Source: Bos javanicus (lineage: Eukaryota; Chordata; Mammalia; Artiodactyla; Bovidae). Taken from it: a stretch of DNA of 64,000 nt. Positions 18,801 to 29,789 of the stretch are shown here, piece after piece (within the stretch, counting starts at the first letter, position 1; every line of letters starts with the position of its first letter). The translations under genes and the position numbers were made by a program. The DNA is taken from contig NC_083869.1 of NCBI RefSeq assembly GCF_032452875.1, forward strand, positions 126,238,001 through 126,302,000, in the 5' to 3' direction. The notes beneath the pieces were generated by a model. The model did no database searches, was not told where the DNA came from, and was given only the letters and a program-made list of their open reading frames with translations.

Positions 18801-21058
18801 GTATGTTACCTCCTCTGTGTAAAAATGGAGGGGTTCAGAAAGTGCCTGGCAAGGGACTTGACCAAGGCCAGAGACAAGTCTTCAGGCTCTTTCCAGATGG
18901 GCAACTGACTCTTGACTTTGCAAAGTAGTACCCAACTCTTGTGCCTCTCACCTTGTACCCTGCAAAGGGAACCTGGGAGGAAAAGTGCGTGTTAGATTAT
19001 CCTTTCTGCTGTGGTGGACTTAAAGAACTTGTCTCTTCTGTTTAATGCCACACTTCTCTCCTCTACAGTGAGGAGGTGAACCCTATAATATTAATCGTAC
19101 AATTTACAGCTTGTTGAAGGCTTTCTGTATTAGACACTGTGTGTGTGTGCTGAGGACTGTTACATGTACTGTCATGTGATGTAGGGACCATCCTTACCAC
19201 TTTTATATGGAGGAACAATAAGTTACATGCATATTTACGGGTGCCTGCTGTTAGCTAAATGCTGTGCCAGGCACTGGGGATGTCTGGGCAAACAGGTTCC
19301 TGACCTCCAGGGGTGCACAGTCCAGTGGGGGAGTTACTAACTTGTTAATAGTAAGATGGTAGGCTCATAGCCACAGTGGGGATCAACCCAGGGGATGGTG
19401 AGTATGCATGGAGGAGCTTATCTGTTCTAATTTGGGTGAGTTGGCAGTCAGGAAAGAAGGGGTGTAGTTGGGCCTCTGGCGACACTAGATATATTCCAGG
19501 CCAAGGAAGCTGCATGGATTAGAGGCTTCACGAGGCAAGATGGAGGGGGCATATTTGGAGAATGCAGTTGGTTTGGTACAACCTCAGTTCCACATACCTC
19601 TGTTTCTCTCCTCCCTGCTCAGGACAAGGAGAGTATCCAGCAGGTGCTGCAGGCTGTGGATAAAGCCAACGGCTACTGCTTTGGGGTCCAGGAGCAGCGG
19701 AGCCTGGAGGCCATGATGTCTGCCGCCATGGGAGCTGACTTCCACTTCTCCTCGTATCCTTCCTCACCAGCCTCCACCGTGGCCAAGAGCAGAAGGCCAG
19801 GGGCTGAGGAATGGCCACGTCTGCCCTTACAGATGATTGGTTTCCTGTTGACCAGTGGGCTCCCTGGTGGCTGGTCCCTTGGAAGGCTTCAGGGTTGTTT
19901 GTACCTGAGGATAAGTAGGACTCTGATCAGAAGGAGCAACAAATACAGAGGCCCAGCCATGAAGGGGCACTGGTCACTTGGGAGAGACACGAGGGCTTCA
20001 GTTTGCCTGGTGTCTTGAACTTGAAGGAGAAGGGGAGATGCAGTGGTCAAGGAAGGTGGGCAGTGGAGGAGTGTGGACTTTGGTCTGTGGGTGGCTGGTG
20101 GGAACCAGCATCCTCCCGATGAGCTGAGCGTGATGTGATCAGATGTCCATTTTTGAAAAGCACCTCCAAGTACAGAAAGTGCATTTAAGGGATGTGATTG
20201 GAAGCAGGAGCGTTTTTAGTCTCCGGGTGAGAACGGATGAAATGTTAGTATGAGAATAGAAAAAGGGGTGTGGCCTGGGAAAAATACTAAGGAGATAGAC
20301 AACCAGAGCTGGTGACCAGGTGGTTATAGGATAGAAGGAGGTGGAGCAGAAGTTAGACTCCCAGGTGGTTGGGCTGGTTGTAGGCCTCCTTGGTGGCTTG
20401 GATGGTAAAGGATGTGCCTGCAACGCAGGTTTGATCCCTGGATGGGGAAAACCTCTGACTCCTGGAGGGGCACGGCTACCCACTCCAGTATCCTTGCCTG
20501 GAGAATTCCATGGACACAGAAGCCTGATGGTCTGTGGTCCATGGGTTCGCAGTCAGACACGACTAAGCAACTAACACTTTGACTTTTCAGGGTGGTTGTG
20601 CTCACTGAGGCCAAAAAAGGAAGAGGAGAGGGCAGGTTTGTCAGGTGGGTAGCAGGGATGGGAGCTGAGGGCTGTGCCATCTTTGAGGGGCATGGCTCCA
20701 GAGCACGTGCCACAACACAGAGCCGGAAGGTTGGCGCGCTCCAGTTCTCTGCTGCTCAGCACTGTGGGGAAAAGGCACAAAGAGGAGCGTGTGGGTCTGG
20801 TTGCTTCAAGGGACTTCTCAGACCAGTTGGTCCCCATGGCCTGAAGCTATAATTAGGAGGAAGGGAACAGGATGGGAGGAACCTGCCAGACACAGTTGGG
20901 AGGCAGGCATCACAGAGATCAGATCCTGCCCAGACCAGTTCCCCATCCTTGCCTGTGCTGTCAGCCTTGACAAGCCCCCCATCAGCACCCTGGGCCTCCA
21001 GGAGAAGTACCTGGCGCCCTCAGAGCAGTCAGTGGAGCAGGAGGCCATGCAGCTGTAG
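12457..21058 (+). CDS. GPN2: GPN-loop GTPase 2, five coding exons
   Basis: Joined exons 12457-12867, 13438-13594, 15847-16007, 19623-19753 and 20986-21058 give 310 residues, the human length. The protein has the P-loop GPPGSGKT at 16-23, the GPN triad at 76-78 (LGPNGG) that defines the family, DCPGQ at 110-114 (G3) and SKMD at 178-181 (G4). GPN proteins (GPN1-3) are dimerising GTPases needed for assembly and nuclear import of RNA polymerase II; GPN2 is the least studied. The start codon sits in ccgcccatggcg and matches the human N-terminus. GPN2 follows GPATCH3 head-to-tail. Two oddities: intron 2's acceptor has been rebuilt by an L1 insertion, and intron 4 looks like a minor-spliceosome intron. 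Confidence 0.96.
12985..13160 (+). repeat. MIR SINE in GPN2 intron 1
   Basis: gagttcgaattctggctttg, ccactgactcc, ctttctcatctgtaggatgg in forward MIR order. Confidence 0.75.
13438..13594 (+). CDS. GPN2: GPN2 coding exon 2 (G4 motif)
   Basis: Residues 138-189, LTAVHLVDSHYCTDPAKF through NLLSKMDLIEHYGKL. Acceptor cccag|ctg, donor ctgg|gtaaga. Confidence 0.95.
13595..15644. other. GPN2 intron 2, mostly unique with old repeats
   Basis: Contains a 19-base poly(A) at about 13886-13904, MIR-like remnants near 14735-14820, 15170-15290 and 15375-15505, and a short (TGAA/GTGA)n repeat at 15537-15575. I see no hidden exon. Confidence 0.5.
15645..15843 (-). mobile_element. L1 3' fragment inserted at the GPN2 exon 3 acceptor
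   Basis: Reverse L1 3' sequence (tttaattgaaatataatgg, tgattcagttatacatac, atattgaatagagttccctg) between perfect 15-base direct repeats accagtttctcttct at 15645-15659 and 15829-15843. The right-hand repeat runs straight into tag|cc of exon 3, so it now serves as the polypyrimidine tract. Confidence 0.85.
15847..16007 (+). CDS. GPN2: GPN2 coding exon 3
   Basis: Residues 190-243, AFNLDYYTEVLDLSYLL through SFIPLNIQ. Acceptor ttcttag|cct, donor ttcag|gtacaa. The acceptor lies 3 bases beyond an L1 target-site duplication. Confidence 0.95.
16018..16170 (-). mobile_element. tRNA-Glu-type SINE just after GPN2 exon 3
   Basis: Reverse SINE whose T-rich tail (16021-16054) begins about ten bases after the exon 3 donor. 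Body ggacatgctgcgcaacttgtg and head gcagagaagtccc. Confidence 0.7.
16171..18571 (+). mobile_element. Tigger1-type DNA transposon, nearly full length, dead
   Basis: About 2.4 kb in GPN2 intron 3, the length I recall for Tigger1. The left end (catctcagttttttttgcac-like) and right end (cagtatctccgaggtgtgct) form diverged terminal inverted repeats with TA at the right flank. Transposase-coding sequence reads forward. Recognisable pogo/Tigger words include YKWNNKAWMTAHL and ETYYSEKK at 17388-17500, in the DDE domain. Reading is broken by many stops and shifts, so it is a fossil. The small open frames inside it are remnants. Confidence 0.85.
18572..19622. other. GPN2 intron 3, right part
   Basis: Unique-looking intron with MIR-like remnants around 18890-18930 and 19180-19330 (gtgccaggcactggggatg). 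A short (TG)n run lies near 19138-19150. Confidence 0.45.
19623..19753 (+). CDS. GPN2: GPN2 coding exon 4
   Basis: Residues 244-286, DKESIQQVLQAVDKANGY through GADFHFS. Acceptor gctcag|gac. The donor is cctc|gtatcctt, which fits the U12-type 5' splice site and not the usual gtragt. Confidence 0.93.
19754..20985 (+). other. GPN2: GPN2 intron 4, probable U12-type (GT-AG)
   Basis: The 5' end GTATCCTT matches the U12 consensus. A branch-site-like GCCTTGAC lies at 20964-20971, with its A 15 bases before the intron end. The usual long polypyrimidine tract is absent. Both features are marks of the minor spliceosome. A Bov-tA SINE lies inside (20378-20586). Confidence 0.75.
20378..20586 (+). mobile_element. 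Bov-tA SINE
   Basis: Forward copy in GPN2 intron 4: ggcctccttggtggcttgg head, acccactccagtatccttg middle, gtcagacacgactaagcaac end. Confidence 0.75.
20986..21058 (+). CDS. GPN2: GPN2 coding exon 5 (terminal)
   Basis: Residues 287-310 (TLGLQEKYLAPSEQSVEQ through MQL), stop TAG at 21056-21058. Acceptor ccatcag|cac. Confidence 0.93.
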
Positions 21059-21705
21059 CAGCAAGCTGGGCTCCGGAGGACAAGACACACGACCCAGCAC
21101 TGGGGGGAGTGGCGGCTCCCAGTGACCAGCTGGACAGCTCAGCTGCAGCAGATCCAAGAGCAGCCCTCCGGGCTAGAGCTGGGAGACAGGCGTGAGGATA
21201 CCTAGGCCTGCAGAGGACTTCTGGCCTGAAGCCAGACATGTCGCCAAGCAGAGCATCAGTCACACCCTTGTGAGCTCTGGACGCTGCCACTGGGCATTCA
21301 GCACTGACCCACTCGGGCTGTGATGGGATGTGCTGCAATACAAGAGCTTATTTTCTACTTCTTGTGGCTTCCAAACTTTCTTCCCGCTACCCTGGCCAAG
21401 GGAGGTGGGAACGTGGGAAGGCCACCCTTCCCCAGAAGAGGCCTGTTTCTTGGTATTCCAGGGCAGGCTCACCCCCAAGCCCAGGACCATGCTGGAGGGA
21501 TGACCCAGTCTCCAGTGGTGCTCCTTTGTCCATCTTCAGCGCTAACAGTGAACTCAAGCCTGAGCTTTCACAAGCACCATTTCCTAGCAGATTTTGCAAT
21601 GGTTTATTTTCATTGTATTTATTTCACAGTTTTATTCTTTTGAGGGGCAAGTGTTAATTAGTTTTCCATTTATAGTAATGATTAAAGTTTATTTTAAAAT
21701 GAAGT
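21059..21705 (+). other. GPN2: GPN2 3' untranslated region
   Basis: Extends from the stop to a candidate ATTAAA signal at 21681-21686, followed by T-rich sequence. Confidence 0.5.
21681..21686 (+). terminator. GPN2: Candidate GPN2 poly(A) signal (ATTAAA)
   Basis: ATTAAA in gtaatgattaaagtttattt, about 620 bases after the stop. I see no closer canonical AATAAA. Confidence 0.45.
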
Positions 21706-22278
21706 TACTTATACAAAATATGTTGTTGAAAGAAAAATATTAGTATATAATACGGTATGAAGGCTGTGGCAAAACGATGACTTCAGGTTGGAAATACTGG
21801 TACTTGCTTCTTGTTGGGTGTTGCAGCTAGTTGGGGGCGATTCGTATTTTTAACCAGTAGGTGGCGCCCCAGGCTTTCTTTTCTTTCTTTTTTTTTTTTT
21901 TTAATTTTAATTTTCTTTCAGTTGTAGCCTGGAGGCAGAAGGGGACAGATGGCAGTTGTGCCAGTATTCTTATTTGCAGACACTCAGGCCTGTTAACACA
22001 TGGGATGGGCTTCGCATTTCACAAAGAGCTTCCACACAGACAGTCCTCATATGACTCTCACAGGAATGCCTAGGGCTACAGATGAGGTGGGGAATGGTGC
22101 TAACCCCCACTTTATATGAGGAAACAGAAAACTGAGGAGTTTGAACCTCGGTCAGCCTGGCTCTCTCACACTCGCTTTGCTGACTTCTTAAATGGTGAAT
22201 CCTTAGTGGTGAAAAGTCACGGCCCCTTCTCCCACAGGATTTGTAGCCACTCATGAGAAAGAATTTAGACACCTGTAG
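21706..22278. other. Intergenic between convergent GPN2 and SFN
   Basis: Contains a T-rich run at 21877-21915 and a MIR-like remnant at about 22070-22160. No exon-like sequence is seen. Confidence 0.45.
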
Positions 22279-22579
22279 AGTATTCCTGGGAGAAGGCAAT
22301 GGCACCCCACTCCAGTACTTTTGCCTGGAAAATCCCATGGACAGAGGAGCCTGGTAGGCTGCAGTCCATGGGGTCGCTAATAGTCGGACACGACTGAGCG
22401 ACCTCGCTTTCACTTTTCACTTTCATGCATTGGAGAAGGAAATGGCAACCCACTCCAGTGTTCTTGCCTGGAGAATCCCAGGGACGGGGGAACCTGGTGG
22501 GCTGCCGTCTCTGGGGGTCGCACAGAGTCGGACACGACTGAAGCGACTTAGCAGCAGCAGCAGCAGCAAAGTATTCCTG
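22279..22579 (+). mobile_element. Bov-A2 SINE with target-site duplication
   Basis: Dimeric BovA element, the same type as 4749-5041, ending in five CAG units. Flanked by agtattcctg at 22279-22288 and 22570-22579. Confidence 0.85.
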
Positions 22580-23356
22580 AGTTGTAAATCAGGGGGAACT
22601 GTTCTGAAGTGGACTTGAAATGGTGATTGAGCTCTGCTTTCTTAGTTTTGGCCATCAGAGCAGAAGGCAGAGAGGAAGGGGCCATAAGGAGGCTCTTCGG
22701 ACTGGAGCAGTGTGAAAGCAGTCGACCTGGACTCCCACGCCTGGCAGGATACAGGATAATAACTGGGTGCTACTTCCCCCATCTCTTTCATCTGAGGAGT
22801 TCAAAGCACCTCACCCCTTTTAACACTGTACACAGTAGGTGGGGAGTATCAACAGGGCAAGCCAGGGAAACTGAGGCCAGGGGGCACTGCCTGGGGCTGT
22901 CTGTGAGTCACCTGTGAGGCTTGGAGCCCGGGATCATGACGCCCAGGCTCTTGGACAAATCCCTCATCAATTAAGGCGTGAGGGTGGGTGCTGTGTGTTT
23001 GAAGCTGGTACCAATAGTTGTGGTCAGGGGTTTTGATGCTTACCCCGAACTAGAGGCCCCAGCCACCACCAAAGCACACCAGATGGAAGAAAGGCATCAT
23101 GTAGAACTTTATGGCCTCATATGCAAGCACCCTCAGCATCAGTGAGTGGGGAAGGATGGAAACACTCCAGGCTTTATTTTCAGGCCTTGGTGTGACAAGG
23201 GTGTGTCTCCTCCAGTGGATGGAGCTCTGACCACTTCCCACTGATAGCAACATGATTCTCTGTTCGCCTGTTAGGACGGGCTGGACAGCACAATGCCGAA
23301 AAGCAGAGGCATCTGGGTTCCAGGTGAGGTCTGCTCAGCATGATATAGGCAGGGTC
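22580..23356. other. Intergenic, mostly unique
   Basis: A MIR-like remnant lies around 22770-22880. Nothing else is recognised. Confidence 0.4.
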
Positions 23357-23765
23357 AGAGAAAGACTGGGCTTTCCTTGTGGTAAATCCGTCTGCAATGC
23401 GGGAGACCTGGGTTCGATCCCTGGATTGGGAAGATCCCCTGGAGAAGGGAAAGACTACCCACTCCAGTATTCTGGCCTAGAGAATTCACGGACTGTATAG
23501 TCCATGGGGTCGCAGAGTCGGACACGACTGAATGACGTTCACTTTAGGGCTTCTCTTGTAGCTCAGTTGGTAAAGAATCTGCCTGTAATACAGAAGACCT
23601 GGGTTCGATTCCTGGGTTGGGAAGATTCCCTGGAGAAGGAAATGGCAACCCACTCCAGTATTCTTGCCTGGAGAATCCCATGGACAGAGGAGCCTGGTGG
23701 GCTACAGTCCATGGGGTTACAAGAGTCAGACACGACTTAAGAGACTAAACCACCAGAGAAAGACT
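23357..23765 (+). mobile_element. Two Bov-tA SINEs in tandem sharing one target duplication
   Basis: Copies at 23368-23545 and 23546-23754 are in the same orientation. A single direct repeat agagaaagact brackets the pair (23357-23367 and 23755-23765), and none separates them. Both contain gacctgggttcgat and a cggacacgactga/cagacacgactta end. Confidence 0.8.
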
Positions 23766-23999
23766 ACCCTCGATTTGGCAGCAAGTGACAACTGTCCTTA
23801 AGATTTCTTTTTTTTTTCCCCCAATAGAAAAAGAAAACACTTGGAAAATGAAAATAATAAATTTTCTATTCAAATGTATAAATATATATTTTTTCTTTCA
23901 GTTTATTTTTCTATACATTCGAAGGATAGCTATAGCACTTATATATATGGGATATATTGTTATAGCTTTATAACCTTTTTGCAGTTAATATTTTTTCAG

Positions 24000-24420
24000 G
24001 TAATTAGAACTAGAAAAATCTTAGAATTTTTTTACCTTTTATATTAGAATATAACTGATTAACAATCTTGTGATAGTTTCAGGTGGACAGCAAAGGGCTT
24101 CAGCCACACACATACGTGTATCTATTTCCCCAAACTCCCCTCCTGTCCAGGCCTGCCACATGGTGTTGAGCAGAGCTCCCTGTGTGCACAGAAGGTCCTT
24201 GTTGAAAACTGGAAAAACCTTTTTTAATGTCTACATGATAATATTCTATAGTGTGGTCAAAACAGTGTTTATCCAGACTCCCACAGTTAGCCTTTAAATT
24301 GTTGCCAGTTTTTTGCTATTATAAATAAGGTTGTGATTAACCTTTGTCTGAGTCTCTGACTTTTAACTTACGATACATAAGTCCTAGAAATAAAATTACC
24401 AACATTTTCTAGGTTCTGTG
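24000..24420 (-). mobile_element. L1 3' fragments
   Basis: tgatagtttcaggtggacag, gagctccctgtgtgcacaga, tgttgccagttttttgctat resemble the reverse L1 3' end. The left flank (23800-24000) is A/T-rich and unassigned. Confidence 0.6.
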
Positions 24421-25832
24421 TTCATGTTCCCAAAATGCCTCCCAGAAAAGTGCCACCTTACATCTCACATGCCCTGTCTGGAAGTGCTCTTCTCAGCCCC
24501 GACCTCACCTGGCAATCGTGACTTCTGAAGGGAGGAAACCACCCCTGAGTGTCTTCCAAGGGACCTTCTTGGTCATCTCTGTTAACCTCTGTGCATTTCC
24601 TGGCTCTGAATTGGGAACCTCCAACAATTGGAAGATAGCATTTGGAACCTATCAGAGACCACAGCTCACTGGAAAGCCTTCCAGCCCGGACAAAGAGGCT
24701 GAGGAGTGAGGATGACACCCTAAAACCCACAGAGCTGAAGCACAACCAGTATGCCCTCTGCTGTTGCTGAAGTAGCAAAATGCTCACCCACAGTTGGCTG
24801 AGAATAGGAAGCCTGACCCCATTAGGGTCTGTGGGAAGATGAGGCTCCCATCAGCGTCTGAGAGATTCTCAAGGCTTCTGACAGAGATGGGAGTGACTTC
24901 CCAGCACCACTCAGGCCCACCCTGTTTTTGAAAGAAGTGGGGAGGCCTACCCACCTCAGAATCCCTGGTGGGAAATTCCCTATCAAGCTGAGTAGCTCTC
25001 CTCTCCTTTTTCTTCTCTTGCCTCTGATTGTTGAACCTTTTACTCAGTCAGGTCTGGGCTGCTCACCTCTTCTTCCAGTCCCCTTTGAGTCCCAGATGAC
25101 ACAGACGTCAGTGGCATCAGGCTTGATGAGGGTAGGAGAGAACCATGTACCTCATTTCCAACCCACTGTGTCCTTCATGTCTGGCCAGCTGCACACAGTC
25201 CCAGAAGCCTGAGTTCCAAGTGACCTAAGACTGAGGGACTGTGAGGGATAGGCTGGGGGTTTGGAGCCCAAATGAGGTGAAAAATAAATGCTCTGGACTA
25301 GCACACAGCAAAGTCGAAATTTTTTTCTCCCCATCCCAAACCCTGAAGCAGTTACAGAGGAGGGAGATGAGAGGGCCCTTCAAAGTTATCCCAAATAAGC
25401 ACATCTAAAGTGGTGTGCTCACTGTCCAAATACGGCTTCAAGAAATGTTCCCTAGCGCTCCCTTCGCTCTGGATTGTCACCTCTGCCTGTACGTTAATCC
25501 TGGAGCCTCCACAGTGCTCTGTGGGGTCACAGAAACAGCAAAGGAGGCATATTGGGACAACTCGTCAGTCACACCCGTGGTCACATCATCGATTCTGAGC
25601 TAAAAACCAGTCCCTTTACAGTCAGACAAGGAAATTTCAGGTTAACTTTAGTCTGAAGGAAGAAAAATGGGGAAATGTATCTTCCTCTTGCCTTCTCTTT
25701 TAGCAAATATTTATTGAATACCATAATCTGATGTATTTTTAAACACTGTGCCTAGCCACAGATTGAAGACTCTGTGTTCTCAGAGTCTGGGGTTTCTTCT
25801 TCTATCCCTAGACAAAAATCTCTATATTTCTC
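24421..25832. other. Intergenic, nothing recognised
   Basis: Mostly unique DNA. Open frames here are short and show no family signature or splice context that I can support. Confidence 0.45.
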
Positions 25833-25950
25833 GGGAATTCCTGGGCAATCCAGTGGTTAGGACTCAGAGCTTTCACTGCCAGCAGACCCAGGTTCAATCC
25901 CCAGTGGAGGAAAACTAAGATCTTGCAAGCTGTGGCCAAAATAAGGAATT
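25833..25950 (+). mobile_element. tRNA-Glu-type SINE
   Basis: gggaattcctgggcaatccag head, cccaggttcaatccccag, agatcttgcaagctgtggcc tail side. Confidence 0.7.
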
Positions 25951-27780
25951 AAAATTTTTCAGAGAGCGGTAAGGGGAAGACTGGGTGGAGATGAGAGATG
26001 AATTAGCCCTCTGACAACCCCAGGGCGATAAACCTGTCTGCTGCCCCACAGACATTCCTGGATCCTGACTCAGTGGGTAGGTGGAGCTAGGGGGGTTTGT
26101 GAGAGGAGAGGGACTTAGCCCTGCAGAATCCTGCCTTCCTCAACCCCTCTCCTCCTACACACAGCAGGGCTGGGGGTGAAGACCCTAGGAACAGGGTGAA
26201 GAATTGAAAAGGAACAGAAGATGTAACCAGGTTAAGGAAATCTTAACTTGAGAACAAGCCAGGAAATTGGTCAACTACACATTTTTTTCTCATTTAAAAC
26301 AACTCCTTTCTGCTGGGCCATGGGGTGGCTTTAGATTAAGTAGAGGAAGAAGCCTCTCTTGATTCTTAGAAAGTCCAAGATAGGAGCAGGACAGCATAGC
26401 ATAAGGTGTTTCTTTTCAAATTTATTTTTAACTCATGAAACTCCCAATATACAAAAAAGGCATATGTGTGGCTATTTTAGCCAAAGTGTGGGGAAACTGG
26501 GGAACCCCTGACCACTGAGCCCATGTCCTGTGGCAGCTGCTAGGGAAACCTCTGAGCAAAGTTTGAAAACAGCCATTGTGGTTTAAAAATCATGAGCCTT
26601 GGAGCTGGACCTGTTCTACTCCCCGAGCACGTAAGTCATGTGTAACCTTGATTATTAGGTTATTTAGCTGCTCTGAGCTTCAGTCTCTTCATAAGCAAAA
26701 CCAAGGAGATAATATGTGAGGATTAAGGTATGAAACCGCCTGGCATATAGCAGTCACACCGTGTGCTCTTACAACTGTATTCTGTTCTCTAGGAAGAAGC
26801 AAGAATAGGGACTTTTGGTCAGAAGAGCAATCTTGGTGCAAGCATCTGAAATTAAGTTCTTCCAAAAAGGCACTGGACACTTGGGCAGTATATAAGTTTG
26901 TGTGTGAGTCTCTTGCCTTTCTGCCTTTTTGGAAGAAGCCACAGTAGCCTGCCTGACCCCAATGCCTTGTCCTTCCTAGGGTGCCTATTTAGTCCTGATA
27001 AAGTACCTTAACCCCTTCACCTTGCTTCCCATCACCTACTCCTGTGGATTTACAGAGCCAATTTGAACTTTGCTCTCTGAAGTAACTACATGTAAGAGAG
27101 AGAAGAGTAGATACCTTCTCGAGAAATCTTAGGTTGTAAATTTTCCCCATACAAGGCAAATTCTTGGAAGAGGAAGATCTTTGTAAGCCCTGGGTCTCTG
27201 TTTCCTGGGGGATTATCCAGCAATGCAAAAAGGATAGGACTCTGTTTACTTGACTCTTGGTGAGCCCAATCTCTGTCTAGACAGCCTTGCTTTATCCCAG
27301 AACTAGTCGTATTTCCATTTCCACAGTAGAGGACCTGGTACTAACCTGGTTTCCAGGCATTTGGAAGGATGATTTTAAAACTAAGTTTTGAGCTCCTTCC
27401 GGTACACGAAACCTTGCTGGAGACAAGGAAGAAAGGAGTAATGGGACAACGTTACCATTTTAAGGGAGCTCTCTGGGGAGTTAAAAAAATAAACCCAGGA
27501 CATAATTGCAAAGCTAGAGGTAGAACCAAATAGATATGAAACCATGGCTGAATAAATATACCTAAGAGGTGAAAAGAGTTGATAGACTAGGCAGCATATC
27601 CAAAGCTTGGTATGTGTTAAAGAGAAAGGAATGGTGGCTAGTCATTTTTGACCTGAAGATGGCTTTGAAATTTGGAAAAGTTTAGAAGAACGATCAAGTG
27701 GAGAGGACGATGAGAAAAGAAGAGTGGCCATCATGAAATTTCCATTGGAACTTTGCATTCTTACCGACTTTGCCCTCTGG
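25951..27780. other. Intergenic, mostly unique
   Basis: A forward MIR remnant is likely at 26585-26790 (cttggagctggacctg, cataagcaaaaccaagg). I see no coding evidence in the remainder. Confidence 0.45.
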
Positions 27781-27784
27781 GGCT

Positions 27785-28200
27785 GATTTTTTTTAAATTG
27801 AGCGTAATTCACAGATCATAAAATTCACTATAAAGTTCACAGTTCAGTGTTTTTTTTTTCCCCATATATTCACAAAATTGTGTGACCATCATGTTGCATG
27901 CTCAGTCGCTCAGTCTTTTCTGACTCCTTGCTACCCCATGGACTGCAGCCCGCCAAACTCCTCTGTCCATAGAATTTCCCAGGCAAGAATAGTGGAATGT
28001 GTTGCCATTTCCTACTCCATCATCACTATTTAAATCCAAGAAGATTTTATCACCCTAAGAGAAATTTCATACCCAATAGCAGCAGGACTGAAAAAAAATA
28101 TTTTTTATTTTATTGAAGTACAGTTGATATACAGTGTTGGGTTGTATAGAACTGAACATTTTTAAATGTCAAATTTAGTCCAGGAAAAGATGACCAGAAA
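27785..28200 (-). mobile_element. L1 fragments interrupted by a BovA SINE
   Basis: L1 3' sequence at 27785-27890 (agatcataaaattcactat, cacaaaattgtgtgaccatc) resumes at 28020 (aatccaagaagattttatca). A reverse BovA unit fills 27892-28015 (tcagtcgctcagtctttt ... gttgccatttcctactcc), with a short ccatcat repeat on each side. Confidence 0.7.
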
Positions 28201-28929
28201 TGCTCACTGAGGGCCCACCCTGGGTAACCTTAAGAAAGGTTTAGATAGAAAGGTCTGGGACCCAATTCAGAAGCTGGTGCCTAAGGCAGCTCACAGCTAG
28301 CTGTCTGGTGATATTCCAAACCATAGCATCTGCTTTTAAAATCTGTCAACACCAACACGCTACCTTAGAGTAGCTCGTTTCTTTCCCCATAGAGGGCAAC
28401 CATGGGTGGTGTAAAGGGAGTAGGCAAAAGTCAAATGCAGAGAGAAAAGAAAAGAATTTGCTTTCCCAGGACCTACCTCATTAAGAGAAAGTCACCAGAC
28501 CTGTCTGGTAAGAGAAACCAGGTCACTTCCAAAGCTAAGGGGAAGTCACCTGCTCTTTCCCAGAGTCTTTGACTGGTTTGAAAGCTTAACACTTAATACC
28601 CTTCTGAAAAGAGGAGACAAAGGACCCAGACAGCATCTGAGTGGTCCTGCCAGCTTCCCCTGAAGAATTAGAAATTCTATTAAGAGCCTTTTAGTCCATG
28701 AGTGTGACCAAACTTGGACTCTGAGGAACCTGATGAGGCTGGACTCAGTTCCCCCAACATTATCAGATGAAGGACTGACCACTTGTGTCAGGCCAGTATT
28801 CTCAGGTGATCCAGTGATCAGGCAGGTTGGCCTTGGCAGTAAAGCTATTCCTCAGGACTGGGCCTGATTATTCTGCTTTTGGCACAGAAATGCTAGATAA
28901 ATCCTGGACTCCCGATGCTGGAAGGATTA
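28201..28929. other. Intergenic, nothing recognised
   Basis: No repeat, exon or RNA gene can be supported here. Confidence 0.4.
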
Positions 28930-29165
28930 ATAACAGGTAACATGTATAAATATGTATTATGGGCTACTTTACATACATTTATTTTTCTTAAACTTCACAG
29001 CAACTTTTAAGAGGAAGGTACTATTTTTTAATCCTCACTTCACAAATAAGGACAAAAGGTAAGCATGGTTAAGAACGTTGGCCAAAGCAGGCTTGGAGTC
29101 AAACTAAAAAGCCATTAGTTCAAGCCCCTTATGATACAGAAGAGGAAACTGAGGCCCGGGGGGCG
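28930..29165 (-). repeat. MIR SINE remnant(s)
   Basis: Words such as gaaactgaggcccgggg (about 29143) and acagcaacttttaagagg fit reverse MIR. Possibly two overlapping remnants. Confidence 0.5.
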
Positions 29166-29183
29166 GTTAATGACTTTTCCAAG

Positions 29184-29345
29184 GTTGGTGGCTCAGTCGG
29201 TAAAGAATCCGCCTGCAAATGCGGGAGACCTGTGTTACATCCCCGGGTTGGGAAAATCCTCTGGAGGAGGGCATGGCCAGAGGAGCCTGGCAGGCTGCAG
29301 TTCATGGGGTCGCAGAGTCGGGCACAACTGAGAGACTAAGCGCAA
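29184..29345 (+). mobile_element. Bov-tA SINE (internally deleted)
   Basis: Forward copy: tggctcagtcggtaaagaat, gcgggagacctgtgttacat, gtcgcagagtcgggcacaac. The acccactccag segment is missing. Confidence 0.75.
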
Positions 29346-29347
29346 AG

Positions 29348-29628
29348 CTGCTGCTGCTGCTGCTGCTAAGTCGCTTCAGTCGTGTCGACTCTGTGTGACC
29401 CCACAGACGGCAGCCCACCAGGCTCCCGCGTCCCTGGGATTCTCCAGGCAAGAACACTGGAGTGGGTTGCCATTTCCTTCTCCAATGCATGAAAGTGAAA
29501 AGTGAAAGTGAAGTCACTCAGTCGTGACTGACTCTTAGCGATCCCATGGACTGCAGCCTACCAGGCTGGAAATCCATGGGATTTTCCAGGAAAGAGTACT
29601 GGAGTGGGGTGCCATCGCCTTCTCCAAA
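29348..29628 (-). mobile_element. Bov-A2 SINE
   Basis: Reverse dimer starting with seven CTG units (complement of the CAG tail), with two tcagtcgtg monomer ends and two actggagtgggttgcca/actggagtggggtgcca segments. It ends about 170 bases before the CpG island. Confidence 0.85.
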
Positions 29629-29789
29629 GCACAAAGCACAGGGTTGCAAAGCCAGTGAGAGTCACATCCAAGCCTCCTGGGTCAGGTCAGGGCTGCTTGG
29701 GCTCTAGAGTGCGATGGAGACACCTTGGTGGCCTTTTTCCAGCCCATATTGCCAGCCAGGCCAGGCCCAGGCACCGCCGGTTGAGCGGA

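Noticed and set aside
20963..20985. Alternative acceptor gtcag|cc at 20963 in GPN2
   Set aside because: It would insert intron sequence and break the join to TLGLQEKYLAPS. The AG at 20985 fits the family.
22279..23765. Regularly spaced repeats as a CRISPR-like or satellite array
   Set aside because: The repeats are dispersed SINEs with their own target duplications in a mammalian genome.
29184..29345. tRNA gene (A/B-box-like words in this and other SINEs)
   Set aside because: These are tRNA-Glu-derived SINE heads; none folds as an intact tRNA with matching arms by eye.
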